Shown piece after piece: positions 27,335-35,289 of a stretch of 64,000 bases of DNA (position 1 is the stretch's first letter; every line of letters begins with the position of its first letter). The DNA comes from Porphyridium purpureum. Lineage: Eukaryota > Rhodophyta > Bangiophyceae > Porphyridiales > Porphyridiaceae. Below the pieces are notes generated by a model. It was not told where the DNA came from. It searched no databases and saw only the letters and a program-made list of their open reading frames with translations. The stretch covers positions 1,860,001 to 1,924,000 of the forward strand of contig VRMN01000002.1 of the NCBI GenBank assembly GCA_008690995.1, given 5' to 3'. A program made the translations under genes and the position numbers.

Positions 27335-27700
27335 TTACGCAACTAGTGGTGCCGTGCGGTACAAGCTGCCGCCTCCAAGGAAGCTTCGGCGCTGCTTGAC
27401 TGGGTCGATCGTGAGAAATCGGTACGGCGTTAGCGAGCAGTCGAACTCTAGCAGGTTTTCATCGCCTGGACTCGGGTCCAGACGTGCGATGAGGCCACGC
27501 AAGACAAGCTCAGCGCCCACGATCTTGGCGTCGTCGTATGAGCTCACGTAGCGCTTCTTCACCAGGGTGTCAACTAGGTCGCGCGGAAGGAAGGTGTGCT
27601 GCCCCTCGCCATCTTCCGTCTGGCGCAGCGTAAGTTTCAGCTTCTTACTCTTGCACAACTTTGCACACAGGCGGTCATAATCTGCCTCCACAGTAGCCAT
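27335..27700 (-). CDS. Small protein with DEP-like domain
   Basis: 121-aa protein from ATG 27700 (MATVEADYDRL). The central segment LPRDLVDTLVKKRYVSSYDD followed by AKIVGAELVLRGLIARLD has the spacing of a DEP domain, a winged-helix module found in signalling and membrane-targeted proteins. No membrane helix or signal peptide. The rest is unrecognised. It lies head-to-tail with PRL1 upstream of that gene's start (about 200 bp). Moderate confidence as a gene; low confidence for the domain. Confidence 0.55.
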   Translation of the reverse strand: MATVEADYDRLCAKLCKSKKLKLTLRQTEDGEGQHTFLPRDLVDTLVKKRYVSSYDDAKIVGAELVLRGLIARLDPSPGDENLLEFDCSLTPYRFLTIDPVKQRRSFLGGGSLYRTAPLVA

Positions 27701-28242
27701 GTCTATCGCCAACCCGTAAATTGCCAAAGACACGAACTTGTCTAGCCGTCCACGTGCAACTCGCCTTCGAGCCTTCGCTGAGCGCCCGCGAACTGGTGCT
27801 TCTGCGACACCACCCCGCTTCCTGCCATGATTTGCGAGGCCCGCACTGGCGCAACAACTTATACCGTGCAGCGTCCCACCTGAAACTTGCCGCGCAGCCG
27901 GACATTACGCATCCGAATTCTGGGCGCACCTCTTCCTGGTCCGCAGCGGCAGAGGAAGGGGTCAAAGGTTCGCTAGTGATTTTGAATTCGCCCCATTTTC
28001 GTTTTCGTTTTCGTTTTCGGGTTGAAATCGGGGGTGTACTGTGAAGGGGTACAATTTGAAAATGCTGAGGACGCTCCGTCAGAGCGCGAAGATCCGGCTG
28101 CATGCACGGCAGAACAATGTGCGTCACACAATCAACAAGCCAAATCATATACGAACATAGAGCCTACAATATATGTTCAGCACTATAGGGGGAAAAAAGC
28201 AAATCTTGTCTGCTCTCATAGTCGGCCTGCGGCTGCGCTCTC
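27701..28242. other. Intergenic region
   Basis: Upstream of the DEP-like gene and downstream of the PHR2-like gene. Contains a (TTTTCG)4 repeat at 27996-28019. No gene seen. Confidence 0.5.
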
Positions 28243-29532
28243 TCATGCCAAAGCGGGTGCTCGGACAGTGTGCGAGACGGATTTCTTCTGGAGTCGCGCG
28301 CTGCCATACTTCTTCGTGATGAAGCGGAAAAAGTCTCTCCAGCAACACTCAAAGTACGAGCTGCTCTTCATAATGTTCGCGGCACCGGTCTCGCGCTTGA
28401 GCTCCTGGATAATTTGCCTCGGGCTCACGCAACCTACCGCCAGCCACGGGCTGATCTTGCAGGAAAAGTCCGCGCCTAGGTGCGTGTTGTAGTGCGACGC
28501 CTCGCTGTTGCGACACTCGCCTAGGTAGTGAGCCAGACGCTTGAGCGCCTCGGTTTCTCCACCAATGAACGACGAGGCAGATGTGGTGAACGCATTTCCT
28601 CCCGCCGACTCGACTGGAGGCTGCGACAAGCCGAGGTCCTCCAAGGACGGAATGCGCCCGGCATCGAGGCGCGCCGGCAGCGAAGGAACGGCTTCTGGCT
28701 CTGACAGCGGCTCACGAAGCACGCCCTTCTGCTCCACTTGATTGCGGAAGTCAGTGTACACGTCTGGCATATCGCTGATCGCGAAAGGTAGGTCGCTCTC
28801 GTGGTACAATGTGTTTGCCCAGAGGCTCTCTGCGCGAATCCCGGCCTCCTCAAGCGCCTTCTCGACGTGCATTTCGACTTCCTGCTCCTCATACGTCACT
28901 TCCTGGTGAAAATGCACTGCCGTGCAGCCTGTCTCGCGCGCGAGCGCGGGGAGCACTTGCTCGGGCCTGCCTTCGCGCACCACCAGATCCGAGCCCTTGG
29001 CCTGCAGCGCGCGGCGCAGATCCTGCACGCTCTCAATGAGGAACTTTGCGCGATGGCGACCGGTCTTCTCAAAGCCAAAGGACGTCTTGCCAAATTGGCG
29101 CGGATCAAAGCAGTAAACAGGCACGATTTGGGCGGCCTCCTCGACCGCCTTGGCGAGAGCTGGATGGTCGTGGAGGCGGAGATCCGATCTGAACCACACA
29201 ATCACCTTGCCCTTCTTTGCGCCCGCAGACGCGTCGCCAAAGCGATCAAAGCCCGTGAATTCTGGCGTCAATGCCGGCAGCAAGGTGGGCTCGCGCGCGC
29301 CTGCGGCGGGCACCGAGAAGCTCATGGGGGCCAGGGTAGACTCAAAGGTGGGTGCGTGTGCCATGCTCGACAACGCCGCGACATTCATCGACATCCCTCC
29401 ACGGCGCAGCACCTGACTCGCCGCGGATGCGGAACCCACACGTGTCACGACCTGCCCCTGACTGGAAGTGCCGGACGCCAAGCTCGGCACAAACGCCGAC
29501 GCATTTGCGCCAGTATTCACGCGAAACGCCAT
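28243..29532 (-). CDS. PHR2: PHR2-type short photolyase/cryptochrome-like protein
   Basis: 429-aa member of the DNA photolyase/cryptochrome family, closest by motif to plant PHR2. A Ser/Ala/Thr/Val-rich leader starting MAFRVNTGANASAFV is a probable plastid transit peptide. The N-terminal Rossmann (photolyase) domain runs from about 108: VIVWFRSDLRLHDHPAL, PVYCFDPRQFGKTSFGFEKTG and LIESVQDLRRALQAKGSDLVVREG. A shortened helical part keeps ADFSCKISPWLAVGCVSPR and CCWRDFFRFITKKYGSA, then stops. PHR2 proteins end at the same point, so the missing FAD-domain C-terminus is a family trait and not a local truncation. DNA repair activity is therefore doubtful; blue-light or structural roles are possible. 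Divergent from shikimate kinase. Confidence 0.88.
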   Translation of the reverse strand: MAFRVNTGANASAFVPSLASGTSSQGQVVTRVGSASAASQVLRRGGMSMNVAALSSMAHAPTFESTLAPMSFSVPAAGAREPTLLPALTPEFTGFDRFGDASAGAKKGKVIVWFRSDLRLHDHPALAKAVEEAAQIVPVYCFDPRQFGKTSFGFEKTGRHRAKFLIESVQDLRRALQAKGSDLVVREGRPEQVLPALARETGCTAVHFHQEVTYEEQEVEMHVEKALEEAGIRAESLWANTLYHESDLPFAISDMPDVYTDFRNQVEQKGVLREPLSEPEAVPSLPARLDAGRIPSLEDLGLSQPPVESAGGNAFTTSASSFIGGETEALKRLAHYLGECRNSEASHYNTHLGADFSCKISPWLAVGCVSPRQIIQELKRETGAANIMKSSSYFECCWRDFFRFITKKYGSARLQKKSVSHTVRAPALA

Positions 29533-29935
29533 TGTTCTAGTGCCCTCCCCTCACACAAAGCTTTGCCACCCGGGCTCCTTTCCCCCCGTGCGCCCACTAT
29601 CCGTTCCCGTAATGCCCCCGAGCCCTTCTTCTCCCTCTCCCCAATCCCCGTCTCGCGTGCTCCAACACCGCGCTCGTACACCGACCTCCGATTCGGTCGA
29701 CTGCACAAATGGCAATGGCGCAGTGCAATTTGGGAGCACGTTTTATGTAATTTGTGAAGATGCAATTGTATATTAGCAGCATGTTTTGTGACCCTGTCAT
29801 TACAATGTAATGCGAGCACGAAAAGTTGGCGGCGCGGCGCGTGAAATGGAGACCGGGGGAGATTCCCCTGGGGCAGCGCGAGTTATTGAGAGAGGGAGAG
29901 AAAGGGAGAGAGAGAGAGAGAGGAACGGGGATCGC
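29533..29935. other. Divergent promoter PHR2 / shikimate kinase
   Basis: Contains a long (GA)n-rich tract at about 29887-29922 just before the shikimate kinase ATG. The upstream frame of the kinase reads through this tract as an Arg-Glu repeat, probably not translated. Confidence 0.5.
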
Positions 29936-30748
29936 ATGGATGCGTTGGTGGCATTCGGTGTACACTTGGGCGGTTTACGCGGCAGGCGTCATGGGTTGGT
30001 GCGCACTGGAGAGGTAGATGCGTGCGATGGGATTGTAGGCGCACAACGCGCTCGCGCGTTGACGTGCCGGCGACGGCGCGTCCGCGTCGCGATGAGCAGT
30101 GCATCTGAGGATGACACTCGGCATCCGGTATCGGAGGCAGATGAGAAGGCGTTCAGAGATTTGAGCGAACGGTTGCGAAGAACAAATGTATACTTTGTGG
30201 GTATGATGGGCTCGGGGAAGAGCTCAGTCGGTAAGCTCTTTGCGCAGCGACTCAAGTACCGCTTTTTGGACACCGATGTGACGATTGAGAGGCTGACCAA
30301 GAGCTCGATCACGGAACTCTTTGCAAATAGTGGTGAGGCAGCATTCCGTGAGCTGGAAACGGCGGTTCTGGCAGAGATGGCGTCTTACACAGATGCCGTG
30401 ATTAGTACCGGAGGAGGGATCGTGCTGAATACCAAGAACTGGTCGTTTCTCCAAACGGGCCTGGTATGCTGGCTCGATGTGCCGGTGGATGTTTTAGTGC
30501 AGAGGCTTGCAGACGATACGACCAGGCCTCTACTACAGGGACAGGATCCGGCGCAGAAGCTCTCGGAAATCCTGGCAAAGCGTGAGGCAATGTACAAGAA
30601 CGCGGATGTGCATGTGCCAGTCACCGAAGCCATGTCCAACGAGGCCATCGCACAAGAAGCATGCCGACTCATCACCAATTTTGTCAAGGCAAATCCGCCG
30701 AAAAGCGCGGCCTTGTATCCGGGCAAAATGGGCTCGTTAGACTCGTGA
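29936..30748 (+). CDS. aroK: Shikimate kinase, probably plastid-targeted
   Basis: Phosphorylates shikimate at the 3-hydroxyl with ATP (chorismate pathway). 270 aa from ATG 29936. An Arg-rich, acid-poor leader of about 55 residues (ending CRRRRVRVAMSS) fits a transit peptide. The enzyme domain starts near 80: Walker A GMMGSGKS (89-96), the FLDTDVTIE substrate Asp motif, ANSGEAAFRELE (conserved Arg), STGGGIVL (shikimate-binding GGG) and the lid region with DDTTRPLL. All key residues are present. An in-frame extension to 29810 exists but starts in low-complexity sequence. Confidence 0.92.
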   Translation: MDALVAFGVHLGGLRGRRHGLVRTGEVDACDGIVGAQRARALTCRRRRVRVAMSSASEDDTRHPVSEADEKAFRDLSERLRRTNVYFVGMMGSGKSSVGKLFAQRLKYRFLDTDVTIERLTKSSITELFANSGEAAFRELETAVLAEMASYTDAVISTGGGIVLNTKNWSFLQTGLVCWLDVPVDVLVQRLADDTTRPLLQGQDPAQKLSEILAKREAMYKNADVHVPVTEAMSNEAIAQEACRLITNFVKANPPKSAALYPGKMGSLDS

Positions 30749-31109
30749 GGCACCAAGACCATTGCACAGTCACTCTCTACTTTCAGACGAAGATAGGGGA
30801 CAACAAATTAAGGAAAGAAGTTTTAGACAAAAATGAAAGTGAATTCGCAAGACACACTCTATCTGCTGCATGTCTCGCAGGCTACAACTAAGGCAAGGGC
30901 CTAACTAAGGACTAGACTATAATTACTACGCTACGAGTTAATGATGGACACCAAATAGGAAAATTGAATCGATCATCGCACATCCTTTCCTGGACCGCCT
31001 TGGCCCGATCAAATATACGAAGGTTCTCTCCGACCCTCTTTGTACCAAGTCGGTGCACAGCGTACAACTGAACCGACAACAAAAATCGCGTGGGCAACCA
31101 CATGCTTCT
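30749..31109. other. Convergent intergenic region
   Basis: Between the stop codons of shikimate kinase and the MYB gene. No gene, tRNA or repeat seen. Confidence 0.5.
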
Positions 31110-32045
31110 CTAGGGAGCACGTGGCTCATGCAGGGGCACAGACATGCCGGTCTGGATGAGAGCAGGGCTCATGACAGAGCATTTCGAGCGCGCGAGACAC
31201 ATCGAGTCAAATGATAATCCCCGTGGCGAGCGCGCTGGACCGGCCGACGCTGCATGCATCTGGAGCTGAACAGGCTCCTGGTTTTCGAACAGCACAAACT
31301 CGATGTCTCGCGGTATATCTGATGCGACGCTCCAGTGCAGTTCGCACAGCGCCACGGCGTCCCGGACGTCGATGCCTGGAATCTCGGCGCGGTCGACATT
31401 CCTGACAGCGTGGTCTTTCTGCACCATTTGCGCGGCCGCGACCAGCACATCCGGCGCCGACACGCCGGGAGCTTTTTGCGCGGGCTCGACGAACGAGCCG
31501 CTCGCCGCGGCCGCCTTGTCTACTGGTATTGCTGGCGGCCGTTGCGCGCCGCTACCCGGCGCGGCTGTCTTTCTCTTCTTCCTCTGTGCCGGCGTTGGAA
31601 TACAAGGCGATGGCTGCGGCACCGGCACCGCGACCGGCGCCGGCATGGGCGTGCTCTTCGGTTGGGTTTCCTTCTCGCACAGCTTCCTCTTGACGCTTGC
31701 GTGCCAGTGGTTTTTGACGATATTGTCGGAACGGCCCGGCAGCGCGCGCGCGATGTTTGCCCAGCTGTTGCCGAAGATCGCGTGGAGCTCGATGATGCGC
31801 TCGTCCTCCTCGGGGGTCCAGTTGCCCTTTCTGAGCTTCGGGTCGAGGTGGTTCATCCAGCGCTCGCGGCACTGCTTTCCGGTGCGGAGCGGCGACAACT
31901 CTGCGGCGATCGCGGTCCAGCAGCGCGTATCCATGCGCTGCACCAGCTCGGTCAAGCGCGCGTCCTCCTCCTCGGACCACGAGCCCTTCCTCCCGCGCTT
32001 CTGCGCGGCCCCCAGCGCGCGCGGCGGCACACCCTGCTCAACCAT
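31110..32045 (-). CDS. R2R3-type MYB transcription factor
   Basis: 311-aa protein from ATG 32045 (MVEQGVPP). Two MYB repeats at about residues 17-120: GSWSEEEDARLTELVQR, TRCWTAIAAELS and QCRERWMNHLDPKL form repeat 1, and KGNWTPEEDERIIELHA, SWANIARALPGRSDNIVKNHWH form repeat 2 with the DNA-recognition helices intact. The remainder is Pro/Ala-rich, with a basic KKRKTAAPG patch that may be a nuclear signal. Close to the c-MYB/three-repeat-derived class by the recognition helix, but only two repeats are seen. Upstream in frame a (CT)n microsatellite would encode an Arg-Glu run up to 32105; start there is less likely. Target genes unknown. Confidence 0.88.
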   Translation of the reverse strand: MVEQGVPPRALGAAQKRGRKGSWSEEEDARLTELVQRMDTRCWTAIAAELSPLRTGKQCRERWMNHLDPKLRKGNWTPEEDERIIELHAIFGNSWANIARALPGRSDNIVKNHWHASVKRKLCEKETQPKSTPMPAPVAVPVPQPSPCIPTPAQRKKRKTAAPGSGAQRPPAIPVDKAAAASGSFVEPAQKAPGVSAPDVLVAAAQMVQKDHAVRNVDRAEIPGIDVRDAVALCELHWSVASDIPRDIEFVLFENQEPVQLQMHAASAGPARSPRGLSFDSMCLARSKCSVMSPALIQTGMSVPLHEPRAP

Positions 32046-32087
<42 letters not shown>

Positions 32088-32917
32088 ATCCAAATCTGCC
32101 CACACCCACGCTCACATACGCCGCTCCTCCACCATACACCCCAACATACTCCTCACACTTACTCTCACTTCCGTTTCCACTCCCACCCTCACTCCCTACT
32201 CGCGCCGTTTCCACATGCGCAAGTCATTTGCGCGCTGGCCGTTTGTATAAACGCTCCACCCCTCCGTCCTTCCTCTTCCGTCCGCTTCTCCCCCGGCCGC
32301 CGGGGAGAGGGTTGTGGGCGACATTCAAAAATCCAAGTGTCTGCTCCAACTCATGCACCGCTGCGCGCATTCACTCACGCATTCCAGTCACGTTGTCCGA
32401 TCGTTTGTCGCGGGGCGCACGTTGAATAGACCGCGCCGAAATCGCCACGAGTCGGTGGAATGAGCCGCATCGTGCCGTATCGCCACGCCGCATCGTCATG
32501 CCGCATTCCATTGTCATCGGGTGGAGCGGCGTGTGTCAGCGCCGCGCGGTGTGAAGGCGCGGCCAGCTGTACCTCGAGGTACACGCGGTCATTGCAGCTC
32601 GCGCATCGTGATCGGCGACGCACGGCGGCTGGCTATCTGTGCGCGCATGCGTGGCAGTGTGTTGGGGGAAGCGGTGTCGCCACGAGCTTTACTGCGCCGC
32701 GTCCGCGTCTGTGCCACCGGCATAACAGGCTACACTGCATCGAATCTAAGAAGAAGGAGAAGAGGAAGAAAGATGAAAATTGCGCCGGTGCGGAAGGCTC
32801 GGACAGGCGCGGCCTCGATTGGAATGGCGGAATGCCAGGACTCAGCACTTCACGCGAGTGCACTCTTTCGCTTCGTTTGTTTCTCTCTACCCGTTCCAGC
32901 ACGGTCCTAACGTGCCT
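32046..32917. other. Intergenic region, MYB upstream
   Basis: Apart from the microsatellite, pyrimidine-rich plus-strand sequence to about 32290 and a GC-rich inverted repeat near 32289-32302 (CCGGCCGCCGG). Open frames on the plus strand across 32460-33374 run opposite the next gene and are not supported. Confidence 0.4.
32050..32090. repeat. (CT)n microsatellite at MYB 5' end
   Basis: Nearly uninterrupted CT dinucleotide repeat directly upstream of the MYB start codon, likely variable in length between strains. Confidence 0.85.
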
Positions 32918-33790
32918 CTATGTGGAGTTGTCGGCGGTCTCGCTGCTGTCCGTGGCGTCGTCTTCTTTGCTGTCGGACAGAATGCGTGCCAGGCGGTTGA
33001 AGAAGGGGCCCTTCTTCACAACCAGATTCTTCGCCTCCAGCTCGCCAATCTCCCACTTGACCTTGCGCATCGTCAGCCGCATGTGCTCTTCCAGTAGCTT
33101 TTGCAGTCCAGCCTCCCCAGACAGGATCTGCGCGGCCTTGCTGGACGGAATGAACTCCCGCTCCTGCCTTTCGCACACGTCCTGCACCTGCGCCTCCAGC
33201 GCGTCTCCGAACGCACCCGACGGACCCGCGATCACAACATCAATGTGGAAAAACTGCACCAGCTGCTGTACTTTATCCAAACTGCTCTCGCACGCAAGCA
33301 CTGCCTCGTTTGACAGATTTGCCGCCGTGACTGCGCTCGCGTCGCCCGCCGACGCTGGTGGCGCGCAGCAGTAGACACCACCCACGCAAGGCGTGTTTTT
33401 GACCTCCGACACTAGCGCGTTCTCCTGCTCTCCTGCACCTAGCACCAACACGCGCAACAACGGCCGTCCAGCCTCGTCCAGCGCCCACGTCGTGTATCCC
33501 CACGGCGTACGGTCCTCGGCTCCTATCGCGTACTGGTTGATCTCATTCTCGTCTTCCCAATTTGTCTTTCGCTCTGGCCTCGCGCTCACCTTTGGCGTGT
33601 CCGCCGTCCCCGTATCCGGGTCCGCGCCGACATCCGAGCCGGCGGCGCGGCAGTGCACTTGCGAAACACGCCGGCGCCGCGTCGCACGAATGCCTTCCGC
33701 AGCATCCTTCAGCCGCACAGCGCCATCCGGCACACACGCCTTGCGCTCTCCCGCTCTGATCGTACTCGGCACACACCCGACGAACGCCAT
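32918..33790 (-). CDS. Orphan PurD N-domain-like protein with plastid-type leader
   Basis: 290 aa from ATG 33790 (MAFVGCVPSTIRAG). The first about 50 residues are Arg/Ala/Val-rich and acid-poor, like a transit peptide. Residues about 112-200 resemble the N-domain of glycinamide ribonucleotide synthetase (PurD): LLRVLVLGAGEQENALVSEV, then VGGVYCCAPPASAG, a NEAVLACESSLDKVQQLVQF stretch, and FHIDVVIAGPSGAFGDAL (compare IDLVVVGPEAPL in PurD). The ATP-grasp and C-domains are absent. The C-terminal 90 residues are charged and helical (LEEHMRLTMRKVKWEIGELE) and end acidic. So it cannot be a full GAR synthetase; a structural or regulatory use of the Rossmann-like fold is the likely alternative. Similarity is by eye. 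Confidence 0.55.
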   Translation of the reverse strand: MAFVGCVPSTIRAGERKACVPDGAVRLKDAAEGIRATRRRRVSQVHCRAAGSDVGADPDTGTADTPKVSARPERKTNWEDENEINQYAIGAEDRTPWGYTTWALDEAGRPLLRVLVLGAGEQENALVSEVKNTPCVGGVYCCAPPASAGDASAVTAANLSNEAVLACESSLDKVQQLVQFFHIDVVIAGPSGAFGDALEAQVQDVCERQEREFIPSSKAAQILSGEAGLQKLLEEHMRLTMRKVKWEIGELEAKNLVVKKGPFFNRLARILSDSKEDDATDSSETADNST

Positions 33791-33888
33791 GTAGCCAGCG
33801 AAACTTTTGCCCCACCGCCGAAACTGCCCCGAACACCCCTCCACTCCGTAATCTCGATTGCGACCCACTTTAACCATTCGCCCCAATT

Positions 33889-35130
33889 TCAATCACCGTC
33901 TTCGTCAATGCCCTCAGTGAAAAGCTGCAATCCCATGTAGAGACCTGCACACGTGAGGCAAGGGACAATGCAGAGCCACGCGTACACGCGAGCCAGGCGC
34001 TGGAAGAGCAAGAACCGGAACGCCAACGACCAGATTATGGTTACTGCGCGTATGCACTTGAAGCTGACTGAAGCCTGTGTGACGCTTCGCACCCGGGATT
34101 CCGTGACGTCGGCGGCGCGCATGAGCAAGACAGGGCCACGAAGGCATGTGTAAATCGTGAGCGCTGAAGAGACCAGCCATACTATAACGCTCCAATTCAA
34201 GTGCGTGCCCATGAGCGCCAACAGCTGCTGCTGTTCCTCCAAAGCGGGCGGGCCTGCGCCGTCGCACAAGTCGAAAGAAGAGGGCTGTGTGTCCATAAAT
34301 GCACGGAGCACTACAAAGGAAATGTACAAACACAAGCCCGCACACTCAGAAATGATCCCCGCTTCAGACCATAATGTACCCAGCACCGCCAAACACACCA
34401 AACTTGCCAAAACCGACGCCGTGCGAGGCGCATGAAACGCCGTCCACAACATGTATATCATTCCTGCAGTGGCGCACGCCGCCATTGTGCTAGGAACCAG
34501 GATTCCAAGCTTCCACAGAACAGCCTCAGCCTCAGCGTCACCGGCTGACGCCCGTTCTTCGCTCTCCGAGATTCGCTTTGACGCCAATCGACTCCCGTAC
34601 ACAATGTCAAGCACGAGGCACACGGGCTCGGCCAGCAACATGACGATGCACGCAACAGCAACCACGCACAGATTGAAGGCGTACACAAGCTGCGTCCATC
34701 CGCGTAGCGAAGGCAACGGACTTTTTGAGGGTGCCAATGAAGGAACGTACCTCACGAGGAACGAATCCAGAGGTTGTGGTAGATGCGAGTTGAGCAGTGA
34801 CGAAAAGCCAGACACCAGCATGCTCAGCTGGAGTGAGCGAACCAAAAATGACCACACAGGTGATAGCATCTGTAAGCCCGCAGCAGTGGTGTTAGCACCT
34901 GCGCCACCAGCATCCCCGTTGTCACCGACGTAAAAGACGCACAGCAGCAGAGGCAGAAGCGCGTATGCGCTCATGATTCCTGCCACGTGCAGCACGAGCG
35001 CATGCGTCTCCGCAACTTGCACGCACGGCGACTGCAGTGCCGCCTGCACGAACATCAGCACGGCCGCCGGCGCGCTCGCCGCCGCGGTTTGCAGGTACCG
35101 CCATACGTCTACCACGCGGGACCGCTGCAT
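33889..35130 (-). CDS. Multi-pass membrane protein, unknown
   Basis: 413-aa protein with about eight to ten hydrophobic helices, for example VLMFVQAALQ, HVAGIMSAYALLPLLLCVFYV, VYAFNLCVVAVACIVMLLAEPVC (shortened here), STMAACATAGMIYMLW, SVLASLVCLAVLGTLW, ECAGLCLYISFVVLRAF and WLCIVPCLTCAGLYMG. A loop with an acidic patch (SESEERASAGDAEAEA) lies in the middle. No signal peptide is needed; ATG 35130 is the first in frame. The general layout recalls fungal Ice2-like ER proteins, but I cannot support that assignment. It lies about 100 bp upstream of the PurD-N-like gene in the same orientation. Confidence 0.6.
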   Translation of the reverse strand: MQRSRVVDVWRYLQTAAASAPAAVLMFVQAALQSPCVQVAETHALVLHVAGIMSAYALLPLLLCVFYVGDNGDAGGAGANTTAAGLQMLSPVWSFLVRSLQLSMLVSGFSSLLNSHLPQPLDSFLVRYVPSLAPSKSPLPSLRGWTQLVYAFNLCVVAVACIVMLLAEPVCLVLDIVYGSRLASKRISESEERASAGDAEAEAVLWKLGILVPSTMAACATAGMIYMLWTAFHAPRTASVLASLVCLAVLGTLWSEAGIISECAGLCLYISFVVLRAFMDTQPSSFDLCDGAGPPALEEQQQLLALMGTHLNWSVIVWLVSSALTIYTCLRGPVLLMRAADVTESRVRSVTQASVSFKCIRAVTIIWSLAFRFLLFQRLARVYAWLCIVPCLTCAGLYMGLQLFTEGIDEDGD

Positions 35131-35289
35131 GCGGGCGTCCTGCGCGAGACTAAATCCTTCAGGTTTACTGCCTTACGCGAGTTGGACTCCAGCCTTCCTG
35201 TTATTCGATCATGAACCCGTGCGCGTGGCCTTGTCGCACCCGCGCAATTCGCGACATCGTTTCGGAAAGGGACAGACGGGGGAAAACGT

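Noticed and set aside
32460-33374. 304-codon plus-strand frame
   Set aside because: Lies opposite the PurD-N-like gene; Ser/Arg-rich composition typical of an antisense frame.
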